Assembly (NCBI RefSeq): GCF_048595215.1
Contig: NZ_JBMDWJ010000150.1
Coordinates: 1-64,000, forward strand
Direction: 5' to 3'
Source of the DNA: Siphonobacter sp048595215
GTDB lineage: Bacteria > Bacteroidota > Bacteroidia > Cytophagales > Spirosomataceae
DNA: 64,000 bases
How positions within the stretch are numbered: position 1 is the first letter of the stretch; every line of letters starts with the position of its first letter. This document shows positions 52,701-61,177 of the stretch, one piece after another. A program made the position numbers and the translations under genes. Under the pieces are notes generated by a model. The model saw only the letters and a program-made list of their open reading frames with translations, did not search any database and had not been told where the DNA came from.

Positions 52701-53104
52701 ATCAGCGTGATGTACCGCTCAATGAACGTAGGTTCCAGGCGGTTGGCACGCGTCAGAATCAACCGATTGCCGACCAGTTCAAACTTAATTTGAAGGGGTT
52801 GGAGCAAGCGTTGCAGCACCACGCTCAGACTTTCATTCGATGCGTTCAGCGTTACCGAACGTTGCGATTGAATCAGATCAGGGCTATAGGAAAATTTAAC
52901 ACCCGCGGCTTTTTCCAGCTGGGATAGTACTTCACTCACACTCTTATTTTGAAGCTCGATGCTGATCTTTTTATTCATGAACTCCTGAGCCCGGCCATCA
53001 AGGGCGACGGAGACATTCGTAAAGAAGGCAACAATCAGAAGCTGGAGTACGGTTAATCGCATGATCTTCCACCCAATTTCTTTGGAGAATAACGGTTCTT
53101 TCAT
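49766..53104 (-). CDS. SusC/RagA transporter with STN signalling domain
   Basis: The 1112-aa outer-membrane transducer imports a ligand and reports it to FecR. After the signal (about 10-40) comes an STN domain (about 44-118: MNKKISIELQNKSVSEVLSQ, FELVGNRLILTR), then a carboxypeptidase-regulatory-like domain (about 147-230), NEVVVVGYGTQRR, LIQGKVAGLQITRTQG and the plug SPLVVIDGIPGG. The STN domain contacts the FecR C-terminus in such systems. Sigma and FecR genes lie just upstream. The substrate is unknown; downstream enzymes point to a glycoside. Confidence 0.94.
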   Translation of the reverse strand: MKEPLFSKEIGWKIMRLTVLQLLIVAFFTNVSVALDGRAQEFMNKKISIELQNKSVSEVLSQLEKAAGVKFSYSPDLIQSQRSVTLNASNESLSVVLQRLLQPLQIKFELVGNRLILTRANRLEPTFIERYITLMMPSKIQGNKPLLTVTGQVKDETGSVVPSVTILLKGTPNVGTVTNAEGRYSLNVPDGNAVLVFSSIGYESQEVPVNNQTTIDVTMKSDIKSLNEVVVVGYGTQRRQEVTSAVSTIKTEDFNQGGTRNALDLIQGKVAGLQITRTQGNNPNSSPAIQLRGIVSINGDRSPLVVIDGIPGGNLDLLQQDDIESFDVLKDGSAAAIYGTRGNAGVILVTTKKGKGGPPTLTYSTYAQHEVVAKRPQFLTAADWRAAMQDPTNPKASQMRDLGANTDFYDLMLDKGNLSHYHNMALSGGSGANSNYRVSMYYNEANPITIQNWRKQFGGRLSVFQKSLNNLLSTSANLATNFNKANLLGGNTGDFEEALGRNPTQPLFDPKTGRYYEEGSTVNPIGRLNQERLTRDQQTTSADIRFTLEPFKGFKASAFGAVQRDVWNDDEYRNRDSRRSVLDQLNGTPIAGTGYARKYNEIRNLSTFESTLEYETKFHQDHGFKALAGYSYQYNVRSWFQGANSGFLNDQFQENNLGAGNFIALGKSSLGSFKEDNTLVAFFGRLNYDYKGKYIAQFILRREGSSRFGKNNKFGNFPAASVGWNLAQENFIKSLNVFDDLKFRVGYGITGNQGIPNYRSLVRLSTGNFYLNDDNVWRQTYGPTNNPNPNLRWERKAELNFGLDFALFKGRLSGTFDVYRRRTKDLLGDFNTQLPPYIQATLFTNVGTIDNNGVELSLSGSVIKKKDFSWSMDVVGSTQKNRLVSLSSDVFKATFLNFGGIGGTGALGDAIRTIEGGSLGSFYGKRFAGFTPEGKWLFYKASGEAVTADKIVANEDYTYIGNGIPKVYLSWNNRLQYKNFDLTVFFRSKLGYDILNLQQVFFGNKVYLPTNVLKDALGRNNQINDALQYSDYYLEPGGFVKLDNVTLGYNWRFNSPVIKNLRVYATGRNLLTITKYRGMDPEINDVGLDPGIDGRGFYPRTQSYTLGLNVQF

Positions 53105-53198
53105 ACATTTGAAATGGTTTTTTTAACAGAAAAACGCAAATAAATCCCTGCATCCGTTAGAGGCGGATGAGCACAAGCTAGTCAGAGGGAATTGTTTG

Positions 53199-53231
53199 AA
53201 AGTCAGTGATGGTAGGAACATCACTGGCTTT
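53199..53231. other. Hairpin between fecR-like and SusC genes
   Basis: 53199-53211 pairs with 53219-53231 (13 positions, one G-T and otherwise matched) around a 7-nt loop. The T-run is on the plus strand, opposite to gene direction, so on the minus strand it is a stable intercistronic stem rather than a good terminator. A second small stem lies near 53152-53170. Confidence 0.5.
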
Positions 53232-53300
53232 TTTACTTTAGAAAGGGGTTACGACATAAAAGGCAGTTAGGGGTTATGGTATAGGGTTTAGTTCAAATGT

Positions 53301-54380
53301 TTAAGGTCGGCAGCCCCGGCCACTCACGGCAACATAGTTGTCCTGAGCCGCCCAGTTGGCTTCTATCGTCTTACAGATAATATCTAGTTTCTGCGAAAGG
53401 GTCCCTTCTTTCAGATCGGTTGTAATGCGGCAATTGCTCAGCAGCGGGTTCTGAAAAATGACCTTGATACCGTAGGTACGTTCGATTTCCGCAATCACTT
53501 CACTGACGGGCACCGCATTATACACCAGGTTTACGGGACGGAGTACTAAGGTTTTAGCCTCCGCCAGCGTATTGACTGGACTCCGGAATAAGCGGGATTC
53601 TTTCCGGGCAAAAACGACCTGTTCGTTGGGTTGCAGCACCAGGTCCTGCCCTTGCTTCGGCGTAGCCTCGGATACCGGTTGGGAAGACACGGAAACTTTT
53701 CCCGTACGAACGGTTAGCGTAACATTATTATCTCGATTGTAAGCCTTAATGTTGAAACTAGTTCCTAATACCCGGGCGACTAACCCATTGGCGTATACTA
53801 AGAAGGGCCGGGTGGTGTCGCGTACTACTTCGAAGTACGCTTCTCCTGACAGAGAAACCATACGGTTCTGGGCCTGGAATGGATTTTCGTAGCGAAGGTT
53901 ACTTCCCTTTTGGAGAATAACGGAACTGCCATCGGGCAGGGAAACCAGACGGGGTTTGGTATGCGTATTACTAATCGTAACCGAGTCGAATTGCGGCGTA
54001 GTCGTCACCTGAGCCAGCTGCGGGGCATCCGAAGGTTGCAACATCCACCAGCCTAAACCCACCGCCAGTACTACGGCGGCGGCGGCTACCCAGCCCCAGG
54101 CGAAGGAACGCCGTACGGGTGCCGGGAACAATTGCTGGCGAACGGATTGCCAAATTTCTTCTTCTTTCTCAGGGTCCGCTTCCACCTGAGCGAGTTCTGT
54201 ACTCGCTTTTTTAAGCCTACGCACTACGGCAGCCGCCTGACGGATCTCCGCTTCGTGTTCAGGGTATTGCCGCTGATAGCTTTCCCAATAAGCCACGGTG
54301 GACTCATCGGGGGCATTTACCCACTTCCGAAACGAAGGATTGCCAATAAATTCTCGTAGTAAGTCAGGCTTTTGATCCAT
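53301..54380 (-). CDS. FecR-family anti-sigma factor
   Basis: The 359-aa inner-membrane protein restrains the sigma factor encoded upstream. The cytoplasmic N-part covers about 1-92 and the transmembrane helix about 93-113 (WGWVAAAAVVLAVGLGWWML). The FecR domain (about 135-235) has TKPRLVSLPDGSSVILQKGS and GEAYFEVVRDTTRPFLVYANG. The C-terminal DUF4974-type domain is at about 285-355. It should receive the signal from the STN domain of the SusC at 49766-53104. Confidence 0.93.
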   Translation of the reverse strand: MDQKPDLLREFIGNPSFRKWVNAPDESTVAYWESYQRQYPEHEAEIRQAAAVVRRLKKASTELAQVEADPEKEEEIWQSVRQQLFPAPVRRSFAWGWVAAAAVVLAVGLGWWMLQPSDAPQLAQVTTTPQFDSVTISNTHTKPRLVSLPDGSSVILQKGSNLRYENPFQAQNRMVSLSGEAYFEVVRDTTRPFLVYANGLVARVLGTSFNIKAYNRDNNVTLTVRTGKVSVSSQPVSEATPKQGQDLVLQPNEQVVFARKESRLFRSPVNTLAEAKTLVLRPVNLVYNAVPVSEVIAEIERTYGIKVIFQNPLLSNCRITTDLKEGTLSQKLDIICKTIEANWAAQDNYVAVSGRGCRP

Positions 54381-54511
54381 GCAGACAAACGTTTCTAGGA
54401 GAGATAGTGCGGAAAGACACCTCTCAACTCAGTTTTTAAATTATTTTTTTTATTAATTGTACTTCGCAGCTTTGGGGTGATAGCTTCAGCTCGCAGAAAT
54501 GCAATGCTCCC

Positions 54512-55117
54512 TCAGCGTAAACAGAAGAGTATCACTACTAAAAGCGTATCCGTCAGCAGTTTACGCAGCAAGCCATACGCCCGGTTCAGGTGATTATTTA
54601 CGGATTGCTGGTTGATGCCCATAATTCCCGCAATTTCCTCCGTACTGAACTCATCATAGAAAGCGAGCATAATCGCTTCCCGCTGCCGGCTGGGCAGTTC
54701 TTCCAAGGCTTTTTTTAATCGGGCATTTTGCTGGAAAGTAACTTCTTCTTCAATCAGGCTGGCTTCAATGGCCGGACTGTGAAGCCCCTGAAATTTATCT
54801 TCGGGATTATCCTCGTCATCTTCAGCTACCAGGGGCAGATCTGCCTGTCGGAGGTTATACAGGCGATTTCGTAGGACTCGGAATAAGTAGAATTTGATGG
54901 TATGGAGACTCTTCAAATTTTCCCGTCGCTTCCACAATTCCACGTATACATCCTGAATGGCATCTTCCACCAGCTCCGGATCATTACAGATGCGTTTACC
55001 GTAGGAAAGCAGCATCGAGAAGTGGTTGCGGTAAATTTGCTCAAAAGCCTGCACATCACCTTTTTTAAAGGCGATCCAAAGTTCCGTATCGTCCGTATGG
55101 GTCAGGCTTTTCGTCAA
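54512..55117 (-). CDS. FecI-type ECF sigma factor
   Basis: The 201-aa sigma factor of the Bacteroidota expansion type has region 2 at about 25-90 (FEQIYRNHFSMLLSYGKRIC, DAIQDVYVELWKRR) and region 4 at about 130-185 (LPSRQREAIMLAFYDEFSTEEIAG). The last 15 residues are strongly hydrophobic (TLLVVILFCLR), a tail often seen in this group. It heads the locus FecR - SusC - SusD - DUF1080 - propeller/cytochrome. Confidence 0.92.
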   Translation of the reverse strand: MTKSLTHTDDTELWIAFKKGDVQAFEQIYRNHFSMLLSYGKRICNDPELVEDAIQDVYVELWKRRENLKSLHTIKFYLFRVLRNRLYNLRQADLPLVAEDDEDNPEDKFQGLHSPAIEASLIEEEVTFQQNARLKKALEELPSRQREAIMLAFYDEFSTEEIAGIMGINQQSVNNHLNRAYGLLRKLLTDTLLVVILFCLR

Positions 55118-55262
55118 GGGCTACTCGTTCTAACCTTCGAATATACAGCCTAAATAATGCGAACAAAAATCTATTGACGGGGAAGGAGTCTTTACCTATA
55201 CGTTAGCGAGTAAAAATGGTATACCTTTTTCTGCACGTCTGCCTAACCAACCTGTTAGAGCG

Positions 55263-55460
55263 ATGCCCTGGACGAAAACGAATTATCCGGACTCTCTGAA
55301 AAACTTCATGGCTCCGGTTCGAAAAAAAGCAATTGCTATTGCAAACGCCCTGTTAGCGGATGGTCGGTCTGAAGACTCTGCCATCGCGATTGCCACGGAA
55401 AAAGCGAAAGAATGGGCTGAGAATCGCGGCTTGAAAGTTCGTAAAACCCGTACTACCTAA
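55263..55460 (+). CDS. Small YdaT-like / ChaB-like stress-type protein
   Basis: This 65-aa soluble protein resembles, from memory, the short proteins starting MPWTKTNYPDS..K.. found in many soil bacteria (Bacillus YdaT-like). It has the repeated helix KAIAIANALLADGRSEDSA and AIATEKAKEWAENRG. The role is unknown, possibly stress-related. It lies convergent to the cytochrome gene, with a hairpin between them. Confidence 0.65.
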   Translation: MPWTKTNYPDSLKNFMAPVRKKAIAIANALLADGRSEDSAIAIATEKAKEWAENRGLKVRKTRTT

Positions 55461-55463
55461 GTG

Positions 55464-55506
55464 ATACATTTCCACCCGACCCAGAAGCGGCCGGGTGGGA
55501 ATGTAT
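55464..55506. terminator. Hairpin between convergent genes
   Basis: 55464-55478 pairs with 55492-55506 (15 positions, one G-T) around a 13-nt loop. The T-run is weak on both strands. It directly touches the stop codon of the cytochrome gene at 55507. Confidence 0.6.
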
Positions 55507-56481
55507 TTAATACGGAACAAACCGCTGGGTAGCATTTACGACTGGTTTGAGCGTTTGCAGATACGCATACATGGCTCCCAGGTCTTTTTCCTCCATGCCG
55601 CCGTACATGGTCCAAGGCATAGGCGTCTGGAAGTTACCGTGATTGATCGAACGCGGTTCGTAGGTAGCATCGGCGTAAGACTTAAAGCGGGCAATGAATT
55701 CCTGGCGAGTCCAGCGACCCAAGCCCGTCTCCAAATCAGGGGTCAGGTTAGCCGATACCACTACACCCAGATCTGAAGGAAACTCTCTTCCGCCGGCAAA
55801 AGCCTCTTCTTCGATGATCTGCCCATCTTCTACCCGAGTATGACATTCTTTACAGCCAGCGGCGTTGATCAGATACGCTCCGTACGCTACTTCATCCGAT
55901 TCGTCAGGACGTTGCTGAGGACTTGCCGGTTCGGGAAGGGTATTCATCACCAAGTTGAAAGGAAAATCAGCCTTACTTTCGGGCACGGCATTTTCCTGAG
56001 CGGGAATACTCCGCAGGTAGGCGATAATGTCATACACATCTTGGGGATCCATCCGACCGTAATACTGATAAGGCATGACGGGAAATAAGGCCTGTCCGTC
56101 TTTGCTAACCCCCGTCGTGATGGCTCGGAAGATTTCGCCGTCGGTCCAGGTTTTTAAGGCGGCGGGGGTGATATTGGCCGAATAGAAAGTTCCGGGCAAC
56201 CCATCTTCTTTAGTAAATACATTGCCTCCCTTTCCTAGCGTACTACTAACCATGGGTCCCGAATATTTGCGAAAATTGCGGGTACTATGACAATCCATAC
56301 AAACGGCTACGTGATGGGCCAGATATTTGCCCCGTTGGATTCGTTCAGGACTTACATTTACCTTTAGCTTGGGTGGGGTTCCTACCTGAGGCAAGGCCAG
56401 ATTTAGATAGATAAGAATGACACTGATGATACTAGCGATTCCTATTGCCAGCGTGGCAAGGGCTTTTCGAACGGGTTTCAT
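55507..56481 (-). CDS. Dihaem c-type cytochrome (membrane-anchored)
   Basis: The 324-aa electron carrier has an anchor helix at about 8-30. Haem motifs are C61-x-x-C64-H65 (CMDCH) and C210-x-x-C213-H214 (CKECH), with Met ligand regions FPVMPYQYYGRM and TPMPWTMYGGM. ATG at 56481 begins MKPVRKAL. It is the same general type as 31379-32257 and could accept electrons from a periplasmic dehydrogenase. No dehydrogenase gene adjoins it. Confidence 0.88.
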   Translation of the reverse strand: MKPVRKALATLAIGIASIISVILIYLNLALPQVGTPPKLKVNVSPERIQRGKYLAHHVAVCMDCHSTRNFRKYSGPMVSSTLGKGGNVFTKEDGLPGTFYSANITPAALKTWTDGEIFRAITTGVSKDGQALFPVMPYQYYGRMDPQDVYDIIAYLRSIPAQENAVPESKADFPFNLVMNTLPEPASPQQRPDESDEVAYGAYLINAAGCKECHTRVEDGQIIEEEAFAGGREFPSDLGVVVSANLTPDLETGLGRWTRQEFIARFKSYADATYEPRSINHGNFQTPMPWTMYGGMEEKDLGAMYAYLQTLKPVVNATQRFVPY

Positions 56482-56666
56482 TGACTTGGCGGTAAGGATC
56501 AATTCTGGATACCGTTGACGAAGAGGGCTGAAGTCAACAGAAGTGGCTTAAGAACAAACCTATGAAAAAAACCTGAAAGCGAAGCCTGGCGTTGTCTACA
56601 CTAAAGCCTTTTTACTCACCGTTTATAGCTTTGACTCCTGAGTTACGAGCCTTCTTTATGATCCAT

Positions 56667-57539
56667 ATGAAATCTTTTTTGATTGGTAGTTTAGTATTTT
56701 TTTCTTCGGTCCTGCACGCTCAGGACGCCAAAAGTTTACTCGATGATGGCCTGAAGAAAGCCCAGGCCGGTCAGGTACGCGAAGCCCTTACCTCCTTCGA
56801 TCAATCCATTGCCCTTAAAGACGACTATCCGGTACGCCAGAGCCGGGGAATGGCGTACTCACTGTTACGTCGGTATGAGGATGCGGTTACGGATTTTACT
56901 AAAGCGATTTCCTTTAAACCGGATGCGAAAAAATCCATGGTGAGTCGAGGTATTGCCCGTAAGAAACTAGCCGATTATCGCGGAGCCCTGAGCGATTTCT
57001 CAGCCGCTCTGAAAGTCGATAGCAAACTTGCCGAGGCTTACTACAACCGAGCCCTGGTCTATGAATTACTGGGCGAAACGGAGAAAGCTTGTAGCGATTA
57101 CAAAGCGGCCTTTGCCCAAGGCATGAAACCCGCCGAACTGAAGGTGGAAACCTGTACTAACCCGCTACCTACTCCGCCTAATCGGAAACCTTTGTTACAA
57201 CTGGCGGGTACGGCGACGGATGCCAAATACGGTACGACTAAAGCTACACCCATTAAAGTCGGAACGAGTCCGGCTGGCGAGTACGAAAACCTGACGACGT
57301 ACCTGGATTTACTCCGCGACGGCCAGAATAAACCCGTGGAGTACAAGAAGACGGGTTCGTTACCGTATGCCTCCAGCAACGCTCCCAACGGAAAAGGTAC
57401 CATTGATGTCGTGGAGATTAATTACCGGGATACGAAAAATGTAGCCAAGAAAACGACCTTGTATTTAACCATCTTCGATTTTGAAGCTCCCAAAGCTCCC
57501 GTAGGTTTGAAAAGTGTAGTACCCCTGACTGGTAAATAA
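56667..57539 (+). CDS. Exported TPR-repeat protein
   Basis: The product is 290 aa, with signal peptide MKSFLIGSLVFFSSVLHAQ (ATG at 56667; 56658 is also possible, 56592 unlikely). About 4 TPR units cover 25-165, e.g. KSLLDDGLKKAQAGQVREAL and AYYNRALVYELLGETEKACS. The C-terminal 110 residues are a separate beta-type part with no family I know. TPR units suggest protein binding in the periplasm. It is a single gene followed by a 19-bp perfect hairpin. Confidence 0.8.
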   Translation: MKSFLIGSLVFFSSVLHAQDAKSLLDDGLKKAQAGQVREALTSFDQSIALKDDYPVRQSRGMAYSLLRRYEDAVTDFTKAISFKPDAKKSMVSRGIARKKLADYRGALSDFSAALKVDSKLAEAYYNRALVYELLGETEKACSDYKAAFAQGMKPAELKVETCTNPLPTPPNRKPLLQLAGTATDAKYGTTKATPIKVGTSPAGEYENLTTYLDLLRDGQNKPVEYKKTGSLPYASSNAPNGKGTIDVVEINYRDTKNVAKKTTLYLTIFDFEAPKAPVGLKSVVPLTGK

Positions 57540-57555
57540 GTTGCGTTTTTGATAG

Positions 57556-57597
57556 ATACACAAACGGCTCGCTTTCTGAAGCGAGCCGTTTGTGTAT
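57556..57597 (+). terminator. Perfect 19-bp hairpin after the TPR gene
   Basis: 57556-57574 pairs without mismatch with 57579-57597 around a 4-nt loop. It lacks a following T-run, so it may act by stem stability, protect the 3' end, or end transcription poorly. Confidence 0.6.
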
Positions 57598-57967
57598 GCG
57601 GTGATACCTTGTCGTCGTTGGCAGTTAAGCTAGCATTACCACGAATCAGAGTCCGCCGATGTGCTCAATAATCTTAATATAGTGATTACATGGAATAGCT
57701 CATTGCTTCGGATCGATCGCTTAGCTTTGGCACTCGTGACAAGACCTTTGCTCTTTCTAATCAAACGCGTATGCGGGTTTCCTTCGTAATCATCCCCAAC
57801 GAACATCCCCTTTTCTACGGTCACTTTCTTTGGTTGATGATTAGCGTAGCCTTACCAGCTATGATTAAACGCCTCACAGGTTCCACCGCTTGAATCCAGT
57901 AGGTGGATTGACGTTTCTTCTTGTCCACTTTTTTTATTGCAAGTTCAGGTACACGACACCTTTCCTT
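57598..57967. other. Intergenic region with no clear gene
   Basis: About 370 bp. A minus-strand frame at 57636-57824 has some protein-like composition (GMFVGDDYEGNPHTRLIRKS) but no start signal, family or conserved neighbour. It could be a decayed gene. I see no promoter box. Confidence 0.4.
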
Positions 57968-58915
57968 ATGCTTGCCCACTACTTTAACCCCAAAACCGAA
58001 CAGGGCGTCCTTCGCCTGTCCATCGTTGTTACCATTGTGTTGGGCGGTTTCGGTATTGCCTTTGGACTGCTGGCCAGTTCATCGGCCATTATCTTCGATG
58101 GCATTTATGATCTTACCGATGCCGGAATGACCTTCCTTGCTTTGCTGGTTTCCAAACTAATCGCGGCCTCTTCAACCGGCAATACCGTCAAGACCAAGCT
58201 AACCGAGCATTTCACGATGGGGTTCTGGCATTTGGAGCCCATTGTTTTAGGGTTCAATGGCACCTTACTACTAGGCTCTGCCCTGTACGCTTTGGTGAAT
58301 GCGGTGGATAGCTTTCTGGATGGCGGTCGAAGGCTGGAACTTAATTACGCCATCATTTTTACGCTGATTTCGCTGGTATGCACGCTTAGTATGGCCCTTT
58401 TTGCCAGTAAAGCCAATCAATCCATCCGCTCTGAACTTTTGGCCTTGGATGCCAAGTCCTGGTTTATTTCCACCGCCCTCAGCATTGCCTGGTTAGTAGC
58501 ATTTACGTTCGGCATGATCATTGAGGATACGTATCTGGACTGGATGGTTCCTTATATTGACCCGGCTGTTCTGGCTATTGTTTGTCTTGTTGTTATTCCG
58601 CTCCCCATCAGTAACATCCGGCAAGCGGTGGCTGATATTCTTCTGGTAACCCCCGCAGACCTGAAAAAACACGTGGATGAAGTGGCTCAGAAAGTAGTCG
58701 AACGCTATGGCTTCATCGCGTACCGAGCCTACGTAGCCCGGGTAGGTCGGGGACGTCAGATTGAGCTTTACTTCATCGTTCCCATGAGCTGGCCCGCCAA
58801 ACGCCTGGAAGAATGGGACGAACTTCGGGACCAAATTAGCGAGGCCATTGGTGAGGATACACCCGACCGCTGGCTCACGATCGTCTTTACGACTGATCTG
58901 GAGTGGGCGGAATAG
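57968..58915 (+). CDS. Cation diffusion facilitator (cation transporter)
   Basis: The 315-aa inner-membrane metal/proton antiporter has five to six transmembrane helices (about 15-230) and a cytoplasmic domain (about 235-315). TM2 has D44 and D48 (DGIYD), the usual metal site A half. The TM5 partner motif, normally H/D-x-x-x-D, reads D161-A-K-S-W165 here, so the second acidic residue is missing. It belongs to a divergent branch and the metal is uncertain. ATG at 57968 gives MLAHYFNPKTEQG; the upstream start at 57890 is spurious. Confidence 0.82.
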   Translation: MLAHYFNPKTEQGVLRLSIVVTIVLGGFGIAFGLLASSSAIIFDGIYDLTDAGMTFLALLVSKLIAASSTGNTVKTKLTEHFTMGFWHLEPIVLGFNGTLLLGSALYALVNAVDSFLDGGRRLELNYAIIFTLISLVCTLSMALFASKANQSIRSELLALDAKSWFISTALSIAWLVAFTFGMIIEDTYLDWMVPYIDPAVLAIVCLVVIPLPISNIRQAVADILLVTPADLKKHVDEVAQKVVERYGFIAYRAYVARVGRGRQIELYFIVPMSWPAKRLEEWDELRDQISEAIGEDTPDRWLTIVFTTDLEWAE

Positions 58916-58997
58916 AACGTGGTGACGCTACGCTAAACACCAATAACGGCAGGGAACGAGGTTAGGCCACTTCCGTACAGGTTGGAGATTTGCGTAC

Positions 58998-59522
58998 TTA
59001 TTCAGCCAGGATCTTCCGCATCAGCAGATCGGTTTGTTCGTCGTTGCCTACTTTAAACAGGTGCTTGTCGAAAGTAATAAATCCGTTTTTCTCATAGAAC
59101 CGTATCGCCTTCGGATTCTCCTCCCATACGCCTAGCCATAGGGATGACTTGTGTTGTAACTGAGCTACTTCCAACGCTTTTTCATACAGTAGTTGTCCTA
59201 CTTTTTTACCGTGGTAAGCCTTCTTTACGTAGATCCGCTCAATCTCAAGTGAAGTTTCCTCGCGTAGTTCGGTCTGAGCCTGGCCCGTATTTACTTTTAG
59301 GTAACCAATCGCACGTTCTCCTTCCCAGGCAATGAAAAAGAAGGATTCAGGATTATTAAGTTCGTTTTTTACCCGTTCGTCACTAAAGCTTTCTTCCAGG
59401 TATTTTTTCATATCTGCCTCGGTATTCCCTGCCGCGAAGGTCTCAGCAAAGGTCTCTCTGCCGATCTGCTGTAGTACGCTAAGGTCTTTTAGCGAGGCGT
59501 TACTGATTACTAGCGGTTCCAT
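58998..59522 (-). CDS. GNAT-family N-acetyltransferase
   Basis: This 174-aa cytoplasmic enzyme uses acetyl-CoA. The CoA-binding motif A is IERIYVKKAYHGKKVGQLLY (about 100-119), and motif B WLGVWEENPKAIRFYEKNGF follows. ATG at 59522 starts MEPLVISNAS; the frame to 59564 is an unlikely extension. The acceptor is unknown. Confidence 0.9.
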   Translation of the reverse strand: MEPLVISNASLKDLSVLQQIGRETFAETFAAGNTEADMKKYLEESFSDERVKNELNNPESFFFIAWEGERAIGYLKVNTGQAQTELREETSLEIERIYVKKAYHGKKVGQLLYEKALEVAQLQHKSSLWLGVWEENPKAIRFYEKNGFITFDKHLFKVGNDEQTDLLMRKILAE

Positions 59523-59737
59523 TTGACTCTTGTGTTCGATGTTTTGCAGGATTTGTTCCAGCATGTCTTAAACCTGGCTCTTGGCTTTCACTTGGCGTCC
59601 GCAAATTTACCCAGAAAACAGGCTTATTTTCTAGTCCAACTCTAACCTAATCAATAGTCCACCTAGGCGGCTGCGATATGGTTTTTTATCGGAGGGGTAA
59701 AGCTTGACTAACATCCGCTACGGCGAAACAAGCATTA

Positions 59738-59780
59738 AAAGAGCTACGGCTGGCTATTCAATAGCCAGCCGTAGCTCTTT
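59738..59780 (-). terminator. Perfect 20-bp terminator hairpin
   Basis: 59738-59757 pairs without mismatch with 59761-59780 around a 3-nt loop, with T-rich sequence on both sides. It terminates the lipoprotein gene that ends at 59809. Confidence 0.85.
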
Positions 59781-59808
59781 ACTGTATCCTTAATCAATTA
59801 GCTCTTTC

Positions 59809-60615
59809 TTAAATCTCTTCTGTTACGCTTTTCACCCCCAGTTCTGTGAAAAACGTTTTCCAGTACTGCGTGATGTTCGGGTTGTTGATCTTGGATGAAG
59901 TCGTCGGTTCGAACGGTAGTACCATGTGAACCGCCACTCCCGTCAGATTCGGATACTGACTTTTCAAGCCCAGAGCGTCGGCCTTGGCCCATTCGTCAGC
60001 CTGAGCGGTTGTCTTGGGAGGAGTATGATGAAAGTCCCGACGACTTTTCTGAGGCATGCTTTCCACCATGTCCGAAAAGTAATACACTTCCACCGGCTCT
60101 CCCTTGGAGGCTACCGCCCCAATGGCCTGCAAACTCGCCTGAATATCCGTTTGTTTGTTACTACGGCTTTCGTTGGGCGTAGCCAGTTGCGAAAGAATTT
60201 GCTTGGTGAAGCCAAGTCGTTCTTTCTGCAGAGAAAAATCGTAGTTGGTCTGGGCCGCCTCTACATCGGTCTGACTCATTCCTTCGGTAGCTTCCAGGGC
60301 CGTCCGGCTGGTGAGTTCCAGGGCTTTTCCCTTAGCGGTATTTTCGTGCATCAGCCATACTTCAATTTTATCACCCGCTCCGTTAATATCCCTCTGTACC
60401 AGATCCGTCAGCACTTTCGTGTACTTCTTTTCCACGTAAGCGGCATCCTCATTCACACTCAGGGATTTGTCCAGAAAAACGAGGGTATTTTTTGGTTTTG
60501 AGGACGAAGTTGTTTCGCTCGCTCCGGTTTCCTGTTGGGTATTTTGTTCGGAATTGTCGCCCCCGCAAGCCGTCAACAGGCCCAGCAGAGCGAAGGTAAG
60601 CCAATAGATTTTCAT
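59809..60615 (-). CDS. VWA-like lipoprotein of unknown function
   Basis: The 268-aa lipoprotein has lipobox LLTAC (Cys at about residue 17). A Ser/Thr/Gln-rich linker follows (about 20-42). From about 44 the sequence NTLVFLDKSLSVNED resembles a von Willebrand A start with a D-x-S-x-S metal-ion site. Later blocks YYFSDMVESMPQKSRRDFHH and GVAVHMVLPFEPT fit the alternating strand/helix fold. The partner is not evident. Confidence 0.7.
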   Translation of the reverse strand: MKIYWLTFALLGLLTACGGDNSEQNTQQETGASETTSSSKPKNTLVFLDKSLSVNEDAAYVEKKYTKVLTDLVQRDINGAGDKIEVWLMHENTAKGKALELTSRTALEATEGMSQTDVEAAQTNYDFSLQKERLGFTKQILSQLATPNESRSNKQTDIQASLQAIGAVASKGEPVEVYYFSDMVESMPQKSRRDFHHTPPKTTAQADEWAKADALGLKSQYPNLTGVAVHMVLPFEPTTSSKINNPNITQYWKTFFTELGVKSVTEEI

Positions 60616-60694
60616 GAATGAATCAATGTTTCGGCGAAGGTTTTCCTCCGCATGCTTCTAGAGGTATGTACGAAAAACCGGTGTCTTTGGCCCG

Positions 60695-61057
60695 TTACCT
60701 CAGCAGTACCGTGATTAATGCGATGGCTGCGGGCAGAGCCTGTACCAGCAGGATCGACCGCGAGGCCGTCCAGCCACCGTAGACCCCGGCTACGACTACA
60801 CAGCTTAAAAAAAATAGAGCCACATTTCGCGACCATTCACTGTCCCCGATGAGCAGTGACCAGACAAGCCCCGCCGCCAGAAAACCGTTGTACAGCCCCT
60901 GATTGGCGGCTAAGCCTTTTGTAGGCTCAAATAATTCGGGGGGTAAGGACTTGAAAGTAGCTTTACCACGCGTGGTCCACGCAAACATTTCCATCCATAA
61001 AATATAGACGTGTTCCAGAGCAACGACGGCGACGAGAATTTGGCTCAGAAGGTACAT
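60695..61057 (-). CDS. DUF1304 membrane protein
   Basis: The 120-aa inner-membrane protein has four hydrophobic helices (about 3-26, 53-72, 78-97 and 100-119) and the family pattern VALEHVYILWMEMFAW and NQGLYNGFLAAGL. The function is unknown. It is divergent from the ECF sigma gene that follows. Confidence 0.88.
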   Translation of the reverse strand: MYLLSQILVAVVALEHVYILWMEMFAWTTRGKATFKSLPPELFEPTKGLAANQGLYNGFLAAGLVWSLLIGDSEWSRNVALFFLSCVVVAGVYGGWTASRSILLVQALPAAIALITVLLR

Positions 61058-61177
61058 TCGGTTGAGGATTAAGTACGAGTGCCAAAGGTAAACTTTTTCG
61101 GCATTTCATCCTTTTTTTCGACTTCAGGCAACCCTTTCCTTCGGCTTTGCATATACTCCTTTGAAACCCTTTTCGTC

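Noticed and set aside
57636..57824. 62-codon minus-strand ORF
   Set aside because: Some protein-like residues but no promoter, family or neighbour evidence; left as a possible remnant only.
59926..60501. 191-codon plus-strand ORF opposite the VWA-like lipoprotein
   Set aside because: It is antisense to a gene with a lipobox and a terminator of its own; no domain is visible.
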